Of a DNA stretch of 64,000 nt, positions 35,219-45,326 are shown piece after piece; positions within the stretch are counted from its first letter, which is position 1, and each line of letters starts with the position of its first letter. The stretch is from Candidatus Thiocaldithrix dubininis (GTDB lineage Bacteria; Pseudomonadota; Gammaproteobacteria; Thiotrichales; Thiotrichaceae). Under the pieces are notes generated by a model. It did no database searches. It was not told the DNA's origin and saw only the letters and a list, made by a program, of their open reading frames with translations. Location: the NCBI GenBank assembly GCA_029972135.1, contig CP124755.1, forward strand, positions 2,539,991 to 2,603,990. The letters run 5' to 3'. The position numbers and the translations under genes were made by a program.

Positions 35219-35931
35219 TTTGTTGTGCCTCGTGCTGCTTGACTAGCCGCCGCTTGTGCTAAGGCAGATGCCGGATTTAAAGCAGCGCGTGGCGTAGGCG
35301 TAGTACTTGGCGCAGCGGGCGTTGTGCGGCGCTGACTGTTGGTAATTTCTACTAGACGCATGGCTTCTTGCTCCATTTTCACGACAAAGCCATCGACCCG
35401 CGCGCGAAAATAGCGATAAAACATTAACGCCGGAATCGCTACAAACAAGCCAACAGCGGTACTGACCAACGCTTCGGCAATACCTGAAGCTAATTCAGTA
35501 GGGTTGCCCATACCCACTTTCGTAATAGCACTAAACGCGGCAATCATACCCAATACTGTTCCCAATAAACCGAGTAACGGCCCGGAAGTAGCAATCGTGC
35601 CTAACGCAGGTAAATAACGTTCTAACTCGTGTACTGCGTGTCGCCCGGCTTCTTCGATATTCTCTTTCATAATATGGCGCGGTAATTCGCGGCTTTCTAA
35701 CCCCACCGCTAAGACTCGCCCAATTAAGGAATTATCTCGCAAACTGTCCAATAACTCTTCATTTAGTTTGGGCATTGTGGCCATTTTACGTGCAGTTTCA
35801 ATATCTTGCTGTGGTAAAACTTTGCTAGCGCGAAGTGCAAATAACCGTTCCATGATAATAGCTAAGGCTACAATAGAACTGATGACCAACGGGATCATCA
35901 TAAACCCGCCAGATTTTAATAACTCAAACAT
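35215..35931 (-). CDS. exbB: ExbB/TolQ-type biopolymer transport protein
   Basis: The 238-aa MotA/TolQ/ExbB-family protein has three membrane segments: one at about 10-30 (MMIPLVISSIVALAIIMERLFALR) and two in the C-terminal half with the family stretch LGTIATSGPLLGLLGTVLGMIAAFSAI and GIAEALVSTAVGLFVAIPALMFYRYF. A Pro/Ala/Thr-rich tail follows. It begins the exbBD-msbA-lpxK-ycaR-kdsB operon; its promoter must lie in 35932-36004. Confidence 0.93.
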   Translation of the reverse strand: MFELLKSGGFMMIPLVISSIVALAIIMERLFALRASKVLPQQDIETARKMATMPKLNEELLDSLRDNSLIGRVLAVGLESRELPRHIMKENIEEAGRHAVHELERYLPALGTIATSGPLLGLLGTVLGMIAAFSAITKVGMGNPTELASGIAEALVSTAVGLFVAIPALMFYRYFRARVDGFVVKMEQEAMRLVEITNSQRRTTPAAPSTTPTPRAALNPASALAQAAASQAARGTTK

Positions 35932-36004
35932 GGTTTAAATTTCGCCTCATTTTTATAGATTTAAGCCCATAGCCCATCATAAGTTATTTTTTAGTTTGAA
36001 TAAA

Positions 36005-36736
36005 CTAAGCGTTAGGTTTGTCAGGCGTAAACGCATTTAGCATACCGCGCAGCAATTTCATTTCACTGCTGGTTACACTACTACGCCCGAATAAACGCCG
36101 AAAACGGCGCATCATTAACCCCGGATTTTCCGGATCAAGAAATTGTGTTTGAATTAAGGTTTGCTGCAAATGCTGATAAAAGCTTTCCATCGCGCCTGCA
36201 GTTACCAAGGGTTCTTCGTCTTGCGGTATACCTACCGTATTGCGTACTGCCATTGCACATTCGTAGCAGATCACCTGAATGGAAGCGGCAATATTCAGTG
36301 AAATATAATCATAAGCCATTGGAATATGCACCAAGGTTTGGCAATACTCCAATTCTTCATTACTTAAACCGCTGCGCTCCCGCCCAAACACTAAGGCAAT
36401 TTTTTGTTCACCTAGCCGCGCCCCGACAAATTCACCACATTGGCGCGCATCCATCAAGGGCCATTGCAAGGTACGTTCAGCGCGAGCACTCGCCCCAATC
36501 ACAATATGACAGTCGGCAATTGCCTCTGGCAAACTCGGTACGATCTTGGCTTGTTCTAATACGTCATTCGCCCCAGAAGCCAATGCCCAACTGTCTTGCG
36601 AAAACGGTTTACGCGGCGCAACCAAACGTAAATCATGAATGCCCATCGTTTTCATGGCGCGGGCGGCTGAACCGATATTTCCCGGATGCGAGGTTTCTAC
36701 CATGACCACACATAAGTTTGCTAATACGTTTTGCAT
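36005..36736 (-). CDS. trmJ: tRNA (cytidine/uridine-2'-O-)-methyltransferase TrmJ
   Basis: TrmJ methylates the 2'-OH of nucleotide 32 in the tRNA anticodon loop. The 243-aa SPOUT enzyme shows VVMVETSHPGNIGSAARAMKTMG at the start, a central LVFGRERSGLSNEELEYCQ and the knot IPMAYDYISLNIAASIQVICYE, all hallmarks of the family. Length agrees with E. coli TrmJ (246 aa). It is divergent from the transporter gene at 36805, 68 bases away. Confidence 0.94.
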   Translation of the reverse strand: MQNVLANLCVVMVETSHPGNIGSAARAMKTMGIHDLRLVAPRKPFSQDSWALASGANDVLEQAKIVPSLPEAIADCHIVIGASARAERTLQWPLMDARQCGEFVGARLGEQKIALVFGRERSGLSNEELEYCQTLVHIPMAYDYISLNIAASIQVICYECAMAVRNTVGIPQDEEPLVTAGAMESFYQHLQQTLIQTQFLDPENPGLMMRRFRRLFGRSSVTSSEMKLLRGMLNAFTPDKPNA

Positions 36737-36804
36737 AGACGATCCAACTTATCCAAACCCGCAATAATGCTACACTTGCCTTAAATAGAGAACGGGAGCA
36801 TAGC

Positions 36805-38175
36805 ATGACAATAAAAGAATCCACACGCGAACAATGGTCATCACGACTGATTTTTATTTTGGCTGCAACCGGTTCTGCGGTCGGTTTAGGCAATATTTGG
36901 AAATTTCCCTATATCACCGGTGAAAATGGAGGCGGCGCATTTGTACTGGTGTATTTGCTTTGCATCTCACTGATTGGTATTCCAATTATGATGGCAGAAA
37001 TTATGCTAGGGCGACGCGGACGGCGTAATCCGGTTGATACCATGCGCTTATTAGCAGCAGAGTCGCAACGTTCTCCCCGCTGGGCATGGCTAGGCTGGAT
37101 TGGCATTTTAGCAGGTATTTTAATCATGTCCTTTTACAGCGTCATTGCAGGTTGGACGGTCGATTATGTGTATGAAGCAGCAGCCGGTCATTTTGTTGGT
37201 TTAACGGCAGAGACAGCCAGTGCTAAATTTAAGGGCTTATTAAATGAACCGTGGCAATTATTGTTTTTACACAGCCTATTTAGCTTTATGACTGCTTTTG
37301 TTGTGGCGCGTGGTGTTAAAGCAGGCTTAGAAAAAGCTGTGGTGATTCTCATGCCTGCCTTATTCTTACTGTTAACTATTTTAGTAGGTTATGCCGCCAC
37401 TACTGGTTATTTCATGCAAAGCCTCGACTTCTTATTCAAAGCAGATTTTAGCAAATTGACCGCTAACAGTATTTTAACCGCGTTAGGTCATGCATTTTTT
37501 ACCTTAAGTTTAGGCATGGGCGCTATTATGATGTACGGTTCGTATATGCCAAATAATGCCTCCATTGCGAAAACCACATTGATCATTGCCCTTATGGATA
37601 CCTTAGTTGCCCTCATGGCAGGTATGGCCATGTTTCCCTTGGTCTTTGCAAATGGTTTAGAGGTCGGATCGGGACCTGGATTGTTATTTATTACCTTACC
37701 GATTGCTTTCGGTGAAATTTTCGCGGGTAGTTTTTTTGGCACACTATTCTTTATATTAGTAGTGTTTGCTGCATGGACTTCTTCAATTTCATTAATTGAA
37801 CCCGGCACAGCCTATTTAACTGAGAATACACGATTAAAACGTAGCACCGCTGCTTATTTGATTAGCTTTATAGCATGGCTATTAGGCGTAGCGGTTGTAC
37901 TATCATTTAACACTTGGTCATTTTCCTTCCCTTTCGCTGGCACAGTGAAAACAGATGGTTTGTTTGATCTGTTAGATATTTTAACATCTACCTTTATGCT
38001 GCCGTTAGGTGGTCTCGCTATTGCAATTTTTGCGGGTTGGGTCATGCGTACCGAATTTGCGTTCCAAGAACTCAACTTACCTAATAAATGGTTTAATAAT
38101 TGGTATTTCACAATTCGCTGGATATCGCCTGCTTTAGTCATCTTATTGTTTTTACATTCTTTAGGCGTGTTTTAA
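36805..38175 (+). CDS. Sodium-dependent transporter, NSS (SNF) family
   Basis: The 456-aa protein is a bacterial member of the neurotransmitter:sodium symporter family, using sodium to import amino acids or similar solutes. The start WSSRLIFILAATGSAVGLGNIWKFPYITGENGGGAFVLVYL is the conserved TM1-TM2 substrate/sodium site. About 11 hydrophobic segments follow, with FFTLSLGMGAIMMYGSYMP and WTSSISLIEP as the TM6-TM8 family motifs. The substrate is unknown. A 12-bp hairpin separates it from the convergent AGCS gene. Confidence 0.93.
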   Translation: MTIKESTREQWSSRLIFILAATGSAVGLGNIWKFPYITGENGGGAFVLVYLLCISLIGIPIMMAEIMLGRRGRRNPVDTMRLLAAESQRSPRWAWLGWIGILAGILIMSFYSVIAGWTVDYVYEAAAGHFVGLTAETASAKFKGLLNEPWQLLFLHSLFSFMTAFVVARGVKAGLEKAVVILMPALFLLLTILVGYAATTGYFMQSLDFLFKADFSKLTANSILTALGHAFFTLSLGMGAIMMYGSYMPNNASIAKTTLIIALMDTLVALMAGMAMFPLVFANGLEVGSGPGLLFITLPIAFGEIFAGSFFGTLFFILVVFAAWTSSISLIEPGTAYLTENTRLKRSTAAYLISFIAWLLGVAVVLSFNTWSFSFPFAGTVKTDGLFDLLDILTSTFMLPLGGLAIAIFAGWVMRTEFAFQELNLPNKWFNNWYFTIRWISPALVILLFLHSLGVF

Positions 38176-38186
38176 GCAATTTGCCA

Positions 38187-38213
38187 TCACCGCTTCTGAA
38201 ACAGAAGCGGTGA
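38187..38213. terminator. Bidirectional terminator hairpin between two convergent transporters
   Basis: TCACCGCTTCTG (38187-38198) is the exact complement of 38202-38213, with AAA as loop. No long T-run follows on either strand, but the strong 12-bp stem between convergent genes makes termination the likely role. Confidence 0.65.
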
Positions 38214-38225
38214 GCTTAACAATCG

Positions 38226-39581
38226 TTAGGTGCTGTGTTTGGCTTGATACGCCTTGGTTAACTTAAAAATAACCGGCGACAAAATTAATAAACCAATCAC
38301 ATTGGGAATAGCCATTAACCCATTTAAGGTATCGGATAGATTCCAAATAAAATCAATTTTCTGATTAGCAAACCATAAAATCGCCACCACCCATAACACG
38401 CGATAAATCATCACAGACTTTTCTTTAAATAAGAATTGCCAGCAACGTTCACCGTAATAACTCCAACCTAACAAGGTAGTAAAGGCAAAAATTGCTAATG
38501 AGATAGCTACCACATAGTTACCGCCTGCAAAAGAGTTAGCAAACGCCATTGAGGTTAAAGGTGCACCGGTTGCGCCAGAGGTCCAAGCACCCGAGGTTAA
38601 AATACACAGAGCGGTCAGTGTACAAACGATAATGGTGTCAATGAATGTGCCTAACATGGCAATGTAACCTTGGCGCACGGGATCATTGGTTTGTGCTGCA
38701 CCGTGAGGAATGGCTGCACTGCCTAAGCCAGATTCATTAGAAAATACACCCCGTGCTACACCGTAACGAATGGCAGCGGCGACGGTTGCACCTGCAAAAC
38801 CGCCAATCGCAGCCGTTGGATTAAACGCATGGTCAAAAATTAAGGCGAACGCAGCAGGAATTTGCGCATAATTTACCGCTAATACGATAAAAGCGCCGCC
38901 CATATAGAGAAAAATCATCGCGGGTACTAATTTGCTTGAAAAGTCCGCAATACGTTGGATACCGCCTAAAATAACAAACCCTACTAAGGCAGCGGTCGCA
39001 ATACCCGTAATATAGGCAGGTACACCAAAATCCGTTTTTAACACATCTGCCATTGAATGTACTTGTGCGCCATTGCCAATCCCAAAGGCCGCAATTGCGC
39101 CAAAAATAGCGAACATATAAGCCAAAGTATTACCTAATTTTGGCATGGTTGCGCCTACGCCATTTTTTAAATAATACATAGGGCCACCGACATGTTTACC
39201 TTCTGCATCGGTTTCCCGATACTGCACCGCACACACCGCTTCAGCGTATTTAGTTGCCATTCCCACTAAAGCAATTAACCACATATAAAACACCGCACCG
39301 GGGCCGCCCATCGCAATAGCGGTTGCCACCCCCGCAATATTACCTGTTCCCACTGTCGCGGCTAACGCCGTCATTAATGCACTAGTTGGACTAATTTCAC
39401 CTGCGCCTTTTGACTCATTTTTAAACATGAGCCGAAAGGCATAACCGATCTTACGCAAGGGTAAAAAATTTAAGCCTACCGTGAGATAGATACCTGTAAT
39501 CCCTAACAGGATTAACATCGGAGGTCCCCACGCCAAATTATTAATATCATTGATGACCGCGTTTACTGCATCCATGAACAT
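38226..39581 (-). CDS. Alanine/glycine:cation symporter (AGCS family)
   Basis: This 451-aa protein imports alanine or glycine with sodium. It has the AGCS signatures GTGNIAGVATAIAMGGPGAVFYMWL near 75-100 and GVARGVFSNESGLGSAAIPHGAAQTNDPVRQG in the centre, plus about ten membrane segments and SYYGERCWQFLF toward the end. Length is normal (450-490 aa). It is transcribed toward the NSS transporter, and both are sodium-coupled, so a shared sodium economy is plausible but not shown. Confidence 0.94.
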   Translation of the reverse strand: MFMDAVNAVINDINNLAWGPPMLILLGITGIYLTVGLNFLPLRKIGYAFRLMFKNESKGAGEISPTSALMTALAATVGTGNIAGVATAIAMGGPGAVFYMWLIALVGMATKYAEAVCAVQYRETDAEGKHVGGPMYYLKNGVGATMPKLGNTLAYMFAIFGAIAAFGIGNGAQVHSMADVLKTDFGVPAYITGIATAALVGFVILGGIQRIADFSSKLVPAMIFLYMGGAFIVLAVNYAQIPAAFALIFDHAFNPTAAIGGFAGATVAAAIRYGVARGVFSNESGLGSAAIPHGAAQTNDPVRQGYIAMLGTFIDTIIVCTLTALCILTSGAWTSGATGAPLTSMAFANSFAGGNYVVAISLAIFAFTTLLGWSYYGERCWQFLFKEKSVMIYRVLWVVAILWFANQKIDFIWNLSDTLNGLMAIPNVIGLLILSPVIFKLTKAYQAKHST

Positions 39582-39651
39582 CTCCTCTAGGTTTATTTAT
39601 ACGGGTTGAATCAATTAGAGAGATAAGCAAATCCTAAGCCAGCTATACGTT

Positions 39652-40131
39652 TTAATGCCGTTTCATAATACGATCTTTCTCGCGTCCCCAATCGCGTTGT
39701 TTTTCGGAATCACGCTTGTCATGTAATTGCTTACCTTTAGCAAGACCGATTTCCACTTTAACGCGATTATTTTTCCAATACATAGCTAATGGCACAACGG
39801 TATAGCCTTTACGCTCGACGGCATTGCGTAAACGCACCAATTCAGTGCCATGTAACAATAACTTACGAGTGCGACGGGAATCGGGAATAATATGCGTGGA
39901 AGCGGATAAAAGCGCTGAAATTTGCGTGCCAAATAAGAACGCTTCACCTTTTTCTAGCAATACGAAACTGTCGCGCATTTGAATACGCCCATCACGTAGG
40001 CTTTTCACTTCCCAACCCTGCAATACCAAACCGGCTTCAAAGGTCTGTTCAATATAATACTCGTGGCGAACTTGCTTATTGAGCGCAATGGTTTTGCTTC
40101 CGGGTGGATGTTTACTTTTTGGTTTAGCCAT
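39652..40131 (-). CDS. smpB: SsrA-binding protein SmpB
   Basis: SmpB binds tmRNA and brings it to stalled ribosomes for trans-translation. The 159-aa protein shows [42 protein letters not shown], then RTRKLLLHG and the C-terminal [31 protein letters not shown] that reaches into the mRNA channel. Length is the usual 160 aa. The partner ssrA RNA is not in this window. Confidence 0.96.
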   Translation of the reverse strand: MAKPKSKHPPGSKTIALNKQVRHEYYIEQTFEAGLVLQGWEVKSLRDGRIQMRDSFVLLEKGEAFLFGTQISALLSASTHIIPDSRRTRKLLLHGTELVRLRNAVERKGYTVVPLAMYWKNNRVKVEIGLAKGKQLHDKRDSEKQRDWGREKDRIMKRH

Positions 40132-40429
40132 TGTCTGTCATAAAATTTTAAATGAATGGGATACATCATAGCGTCAAAGGCTGCAAATTGCAGGCGCTGT
40201 CTGCGTGATTATGCGCATTAAAACCTTGCGACAGAATGAGGTAGGTGTTAGTGACAATACAAAACGCTGATCTAAGACAAATTGACTAGGCGCATGAACA
40301 TTTTCCGATAAAAATAACACTAATAAAATTAGAGAATAACGGCATAGTTGGCAAACTTTTATGCATTAAAATTGTCTATTAAGTTAGCAACTACTAACGA
40401 AGTTAAGACAATAAAATTGGGGAATTTGC

Positions 40430-43400
40430 ATGTTTAAACCGCTGCATTATGGGTTAGCACTACTAAGTGTATTCATCATCTCAGTGCTACCCTATGCTTA
40501 CGCTGCGAATAGCCGCCCGGTTGCCAGTAATCAAACGGTAAGCAGTGCGGAAGATAGTACATTTACCATTAATTTAACGGCAACTGACGCGAATAAAGAT
40601 GCGTTAACGTATCAAATCGTGAGTAAACCCTTAAAAGGCAGTATTACGGCACAACAGGGTAATAAAGTTACTTACAAGCCCAATGCCAATTTTGCGGGGT
40701 CAGATCGCTTTACCTTTACAGCTAAAGACGCAAGCTTAACCTCGAATACCGCCACCGTTTCACTGACAGTCAATCCTGTCAATGATGCGCCTGTTGCCAC
40801 GGCGCGTAGTCTAAGTTCTGCCGAAGATACGCCCATTGCGATTACATTGGCCGCCACTGACGTGGATAGCACCACGCTAACCTATCGCATTACTAGCTTG
40901 CCGCAAAATGGCAAAGTAAGCGCAACCAATAGCCGCACTCTAACCTATACGCCGAATCTCAACTTTAATGGGCAAGATAGTTTTAGCTTTGTTGCCAATG
41001 ATGGCAGTTTAGACTCTGCCCCCGCTCTCGTTAACTTAACGTTAAAACCCATTAATGACACGCCTATAGCAACAGCACAAAGTGTACAAACCTCGAAGAA
41101 TCAGTCGCTTGCTATTGCATTAAGCGGGACGGATGTAGACGGCGATACCTTGGGTTATTTTGTGAGCACTCAACCCAGCAAAGGTAAAGTCAGTACTATT
41201 CAAGGCAATCAACTTACCTATACGCCGAATGCTAATTTTGTAGGCACAGATACCTTTCAATTTCGTGCCAAAGATGCCAGCAATAGTTCGACTCCAGCAA
41301 CCGTTACCATTAATGTAACGGACACGTTAACAGGGCGTTTGGTCGTCACTGAACCTTTAGCCAATAATGCAGCGCGGGCCATTCAAGGGCAAACTTATAG
41401 CACTCAAGCCAGCAACTCTATGTTAGGCAGCTTATTACAAAGTGCGGCGCAATTACTCAATCTGAGTAGCGCGACCCCAGCCACTAACGGCATAAGTAAC
41501 GCTAACGGCGAATTTACTTATAAACTGGGCGATACGCTGAATTTAAACATTGCGGGTACTAGCCTTAGCTTGCCAGCCAAAACGCAAATCACCCAACAAG
41601 ATATAGCGGGGGCGATATGCCAAACCGCAACGGATGTCACCAAATGCAGTTATAACATTGCAACTAATGTAACGCGGTTATGGTTAAACAGCGATAGCGA
41701 TAAACTCAGCAGTAATGGCATTCAATTACTGCCCGATTACGCTAGTTTTGCGCTTAATCTTACGGATGGCATTGATAGCTTTGAACTGGCATTAGGCAAA
41801 CGCTTGGCGTTATTAGATCGGGTATTACAACCGATTTTCCAAGCCAGCCTCGGTATTAACCTCGAAGCCCCACAACCGGAAGCAGATGAAGTGGGCGGGC
41901 AACCCGTCCCATTTGTGGATGTATTCCGCATTGCGCGTCCGTTTAAGGAATATTCCTGCCCAGACATTAGCTACGACAGCAACGGTTGGCCAACCGCTAT
42001 TCCCGCTTCCTGTAAGACGCAAGCGAATTCCCTCAAACAAAATGCCACCACGATTCTGTTCCGTTACTTACCGGCTGATAGCATTCCCAACGGCAAATAT
42101 ACCGTATTATATGAAGGCAAAGGCACACTGGCTTATTACGGTATTGCTAGCAAACTTACCGCTGAAAGCACAGTGGGACGGGATGTCTTAAATCTACAAA
42201 ATCAACCGGTAGGCAGTTTGTTATATAACACAGGTTTACGGGTTTATATTACTGCAACCGATCCCAGCGACCCGATTCGTAATATTCGCATTGTAATGCC
42301 CGGTGGTACTTGTGCGGGTAACCCGACGATTCGCGTAAACGATGCGAATGCTTGCGCCCCCGGTCAATACCAAAGCTTTGTCGATACCTTAGCGGCGAAT
42401 CGTAATGCAATTGTGTTTAACCCCGATTACTTACGGGTGCTTAAAGACTTCCGCACCTTACGCATGATGAACTTTATGGAAGCCAGCCCACGTAAGGATG
42501 CTTGCCCTAGCGTCGATCCCGCCAAAACCACCTGTTTATTGCAAGAACGCACTTGGGTGCAACGCGCTAAGATGGAAGATGCAGTGTGGGGCGGCTCTTA
42601 TTTAACCCCAGCCTTACAACGTTATGGCGTGCCGTTGGAAGTCATGGTGGCATTAGCCAATCAATTAAATGTCAATCCGTGGTTTACCCTTCCGCATAAT
42701 GCCAATGATGACTACGTAACCAACTTTGCCACTTATGTACGCGATAACCTCAAGCCTAATTTAAAAGCCCATATTGAATACAGCAATGAAGCCTGGAACG
42801 GCGATTATCTAGCCGCGCTTTATGTGCGCAAGCGTGGCTTAGCGTTAAGTTTGGGCAGCAGCGAATACTGGGCGGGCACTTATTATTATGCCAAACGAGC
42901 AGTGGAAATCTCCAAATTGTGGGAAACCGTATTTAATGACAACAGTCGGTTAGTGCGTATTTTAGGAACACAACAAGCGGTAGAAGCGGAATGGGCTTCG
43001 CGCAATATGTTAACTTACGCGGATACTAAAGCGCATGTTGATGGCTTAGCACTTGCTCCTTATTTCTGGGGTTGTCGTCACCGTGAAGCAGGTACAAATA
43101 CTAAATGCCAAGATACTAATAACGTGCCAACCGTCTTAGCTGAAGCCAAAACGCTAGATGACGTTTTCAAGGTGATTGATAATGCAAACGACCCTTATGC
43201 GTTAAATGCCGCTATACAAATGATGCAAACCCACGGCAAAGTGGCGGCTGAATTTGATAAAGCCTTATTAGCATATGAAGGCGGTCAACATTTAACGACT
43301 AACGTACCTTTAGGCTCAAAAATTACGACAGTAGAAAAAGGCGATTTAACCAAACTGTTTGCAGCCGCGAATCGTGATCCGCGTATGGGCGAGCGTTATA

Positions 43401-43648
43401 CACGCCTCTTGAACGCGTGGAAAAACTTGGATAAAAGCCAAGTCAGTGTGAAACAAGGTAGCACTACTGTCACAAAAAGCTTGAATGTTCAGACATTTAT
43501 GCTATATACGCTGCCACAATCCTTCCATCCTTGGGGTAACTTCGGAATTAAGGAAGGTTTACTACAAGCACGAAGTAGTGCACCAAAATATGATGCCGCT
43601 ATGCAATTCCAAGAAAGCCAAGCTAAATGTTGGTGGAATGGCTGTTAA
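40430..43648 (+). CDS. Secreted protein with cadherin-like repeats and a glycoside-hydrolase-like C-terminal domain
   Basis: The 1072-aa protein has a signal peptide (about 1-26, ending AYA) and three cadherin/tandem-95-type repeats (about 28-300) with PVNDAPVA...LTYxPNxNFxGxDxFxF patterns. A linker domain of about 200 residues follows, then a large C-terminal domain with LRMMNFMEAS, NPWFTLPHNANDDYV, IEYSNEAWNGDY (Glu787) and LLAYEGGQH (Glu950). The last two look like the acid/base and nucleophile glutamates of a clan-A TIM-barrel glycosidase. Substrate is unknown; a sheath or matrix polysaccharide is a guess. The 298 bases before it hold no gene and presumably its promoter. Confidence 0.85.
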   Translation: MFKPLHYGLALLSVFIISVLPYAYAANSRPVASNQTVSSAEDSTFTINLTATDANKDALTYQIVSKPLKGSITAQQGNKVTYKPNANFAGSDRFTFTAKDASLTSNTATVSLTVNPVNDAPVATARSLSSAEDTPIAITLAATDVDSTTLTYRITSLPQNGKVSATNSRTLTYTPNLNFNGQDSFSFVANDGSLDSAPALVNLTLKPINDTPIATAQSVQTSKNQSLAIALSGTDVDGDTLGYFVSTQPSKGKVSTIQGNQLTYTPNANFVGTDTFQFRAKDASNSSTPATVTINVTDTLTGRLVVTEPLANNAARAIQGQTYSTQASNSMLGSLLQSAAQLLNLSSATPATNGISNANGEFTYKLGDTLNLNIAGTSLSLPAKTQITQQDIAGAICQTATDVTKCSYNIATNVTRLWLNSDSDKLSSNGIQLLPDYASFALNLTDGIDSFELALGKRLALLDRVLQPIFQASLGINLEAPQPEADEVGGQPVPFVDVFRIARPFKEYSCPDISYDSNGWPTAIPASCKTQANSLKQNATTILFRYLPADSIPNGKYTVLYEGKGTLAYYGIASKLTAESTVGRDVLNLQNQPVGSLLYNTGLRVYITATDPSDPIRNIRIVMPGGTCAGNPTIRVNDANACAPGQYQSFVDTLAANRNAIVFNPDYLRVLKDFRTLRMMNFMEASPRKDACPSVDPAKTTCLLQERTWVQRAKMEDAVWGGSYLTPALQRYGVPLEVMVALANQLNVNPWFTLPHNANDDYVTNFATYVRDNLKPNLKAHIEYSNEAWNGDYLAALYVRKRGLALSLGSSEYWAGTYYYAKRAVEISKLWETVFNDNSRLVRILGTQQAVEAEWASRNMLTYADTKAHVDGLALAPYFWGCRHREAGTNTKCQDTNNVPTVLAEAKTLDDVFKVIDNANDPYALNAAIQMMQTHGKVAAEFDKALLAYEGGQHLTTNVPLGSKITTVEKGDLTKLFAAANRDPRMGERYTRLLNAWKNLDKSQVSVKQGSTTVTKSLNVQTFMLYTLPQSFHPWGNFGIKEGLLQARSSAPKYDAAMQFQESQAKCWWNGC

Positions 43649-43766
43649 TGCTGTGTGGGTAGGCAATTTTAATGTAATTAACGCGTAATTGAGTTGCGTG
43701 GGGGTGGGTAATTTGGTATTCTTCGCCCCCTTTAGAATTCAAGAATCGCAGATTTGGAGTATCCAG

Positions 43767-44003
43767 ATGTCTCGTGTATGTCAAGTAACCGGTAAACGTC
43801 CAATCACCGGCAATAACGTATCACACGCAAACAACAAAACCAAACGTCGTTTCCTGCCGAACTTGCACGCGAAACGCTTCTGGGTTGAAAGCGAAGAGCG
43901 CTGGGTTTCCTTGCGCATTTCTGCAAAAGGTATGCGTATCATTGATAAAGTAGGCATTGATAGCGTACTGGCTGATATCCGTGCCCGTGGCGAAAAAGTG
44001 TAA
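43767..44003 (+). CDS. rpmB: 50S ribosomal protein L28
   Basis: The 78-aa protein [20 protein letters not shown]...[27 protein letters not shown] is a standard gammaproteobacterial L28, a large-subunit ribosomal protein. The frame extends upstream, but ATG 43767 gives the family start and has GGAG at 43755-43758. It is followed 19 bases later by rpmG, the usual pair. Confidence 0.97.
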   Translation: MSRVCQVTGKRPITGNNVSHANNKTKRRFLPNLHAKRFWVESEERWVSLRISAKGMRIIDKVGIDSVLADIRARGEKV

Positions 44004-44022
44004 TTCATAGGAGATTCAGACC

Positions 44023-44193
44023 ATGGCTAAGAAAGGCGGTCGCGAAAAAATTAAACTGGTTTCCTCGGCTGGAACAGGTTATTTTTATACCACTACCAAA
44101 AACAAACGTACTACTCCAGATAAACTGGAATTCAGTAAATATGATCCAGTGGTACGTAAACATGTTATGTTCAAGGAAGCCAAGATTAAGTAA
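44023..44193 (+). CDS. rpmG: 50S ribosomal protein L33
   Basis: This 56-aa frame reads [20 protein letters not shown], then [20 protein letters not shown], and ends with MFKEAKIK. That is L33 of the cysteine-free, zinc-independent type. AGGAG at about 44009-44013 precedes it. It forms the rpmB-rpmG operon, closed by a strong terminator about 25 bases downstream. Confidence 0.97.
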   Translation: MAKKGGREKIKLVSSAGTGYFYTTTKNKRTTPDKLEFSKYDPVVRKHVMFKEAKIK

Positions 44194-44218
44194 TCTTGAG
44201 TGTTCCCGCGATTCTTAT

Positions 44219-44246
44219 AAAGCCCGGCTAACAATCCGGGCTTTTT
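44219..44246 (+). terminator. Rho-independent terminator after rpmG
   Basis: AAAGCCCGG pairs with CCGGGCTTT across an 8-base loop (CTAACAAT) and continues into TTTTTG. It ends the rpmB-rpmG transcript. Confidence 0.88.
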
Positions 44247-44289
44247 GCGTTTAATTTTTATCGCTGGCGGTAGGAGGGTAGCAAAAGTA

Positions 44290-44841
44290 ATGGATAATAT
44301 TTATATCTGGCTGGGCTTAGGCGCAATCATCGTAGCAGTATTGGGGTTTTTATTGGCAGGTTTTGCCATTTCACCTTATCAACAAGTAACACGGGTGGAA
44401 TTGATTAAAGCACCGATTAATGATGTGTGGGAAAGCTTAAGCAATTTGCCAACCCAAACCTATTGGCGACAAGATATTAAAAATATTCAGATGTTGGACG
44501 ATGATGCGGGTTTGCGTTGGGTCGAACATCCTGCTAACGGTAGCGCTTCAACAACCGTGCGTAAGATTAAAGAAAAAGCACCACAAGTGTTATTACTAGA
44601 AATGGATAACAACAATGGTAAGGGTTCACGTGAAGCCCGCCTTAGCCAAGTACCTGGCGGTACACGCATTACCTTCACTGAACGTTGCGAAACGCAATCG
44701 CCTTTTAAACGCTTACAAGCCAGACGCGGCGGTGGCTTAGATAAAAAACTAGATAAATTTATTCAAGAACTCAAACAAAAGTTTGTTGCGCCGCCACCCA
44801 GTACTAATAGCGATACAGTCAGCGGTAACGCTCAAGCTTAA
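44290..44841 (+). CDS. SRPBCC-type membrane-anchored protein
   Basis: The 183-aa protein has one N-terminal membrane segment (IWLGLGAIIVAVLGFLLAGFAI, about 6-27). It then has a START/SRPBCC-like domain with VELIKAPINDVWESLSNLPTQTYWRQDIKNIQML, the usual hydrophobic-ligand fold opening, and GGTRITFTERCETQSPF near the end. Its ligand is unknown. Start ATG 44290 has GGAGGG 11 bases upstream. It is convergent with folK, with a 4-base overlap at the ends. Confidence 0.8.
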   Translation: MDNIYIWLGLGAIIVAVLGFLLAGFAISPYQQVTRVELIKAPINDVWESLSNLPTQTYWRQDIKNIQMLDDDAGLRWVEHPANGSASTTVRKIKEKAPQVLLLEMDNNNGKGSREARLSQVPGGTRITFTERCETQSPFKRLQARRGGGLDKKLDKFIQELKQKFVAPPPSTNSDTVSGNAQA

Positions 44842-45326
44842 GGTAAACAAGGCAGGTGAACACTAGACAGTTCGCTTGTCGCAAACTGCTGCAAGGCTAA
44901 CTGCTGATAAGTTTGTTGGTTTTGCGGATGCTTCACCTGCGGGGCTAACTGTGCCAATGGTATTAAAACAAAGGCATATTGTAGAATATCGCGGTGCGGC
45001 AAATTGTGCGTAGATTGTAAAACTAAATCGTCATATAGCAATAGATCAATATCAAGGCTACGATCGCTAAATTTCTCGCCGGTACGCACGCGCCCTTGCT
45101 TAGCTTCTAGCTGTTTTAAATACTGCTTTAATTCATCCACGCTTAATTGCGTTTCAAAGCTTGCTACCAAGTTATAAAAGGCATTACCTGTAAAGCCCAA
45201 TGCTTCGGTTTCATACACAGGCGAATATTGCAACTTGTTAAAATCTTGTTGAAGCTGTTGCAAACAAGCACAAATATTCGCTTCACGCGCTAGATTAGAA
45301 CCAATGCTGACATAAGCTTGAGCCAT
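44838..45326 (-). CDS. folK: 2-amino-4-hydroxy-6-hydroxymethyldihydropteridine diphosphokinase FolK
   Basis: FolK transfers pyrophosphate from ATP to the pterin in folate synthesis. The 162-aa protein has AYVSIGSNLARE, SPVYETEALGFTGNAFYNLVASFET, and the RSLDIDLLLYDD metal-binding motif, followed by LPHRDILQYAFVLIPLAQLAP. It lies directly after folB with the genes touching (45326), so two steps of the same pathway are co-expressed. Confidence 0.95.
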   Translation of the reverse strand: MAQAYVSIGSNLAREANICACLQQLQQDFNKLQYSPVYETEALGFTGNAFYNLVASFETQLSVDELKQYLKQLEAKQGRVRTGEKFSDRSLDIDLLLYDDLVLQSTHNLPHRDILQYAFVLIPLAQLAPQVKHPQNQQTYQQLALQQFATSELSSVHLPCLP

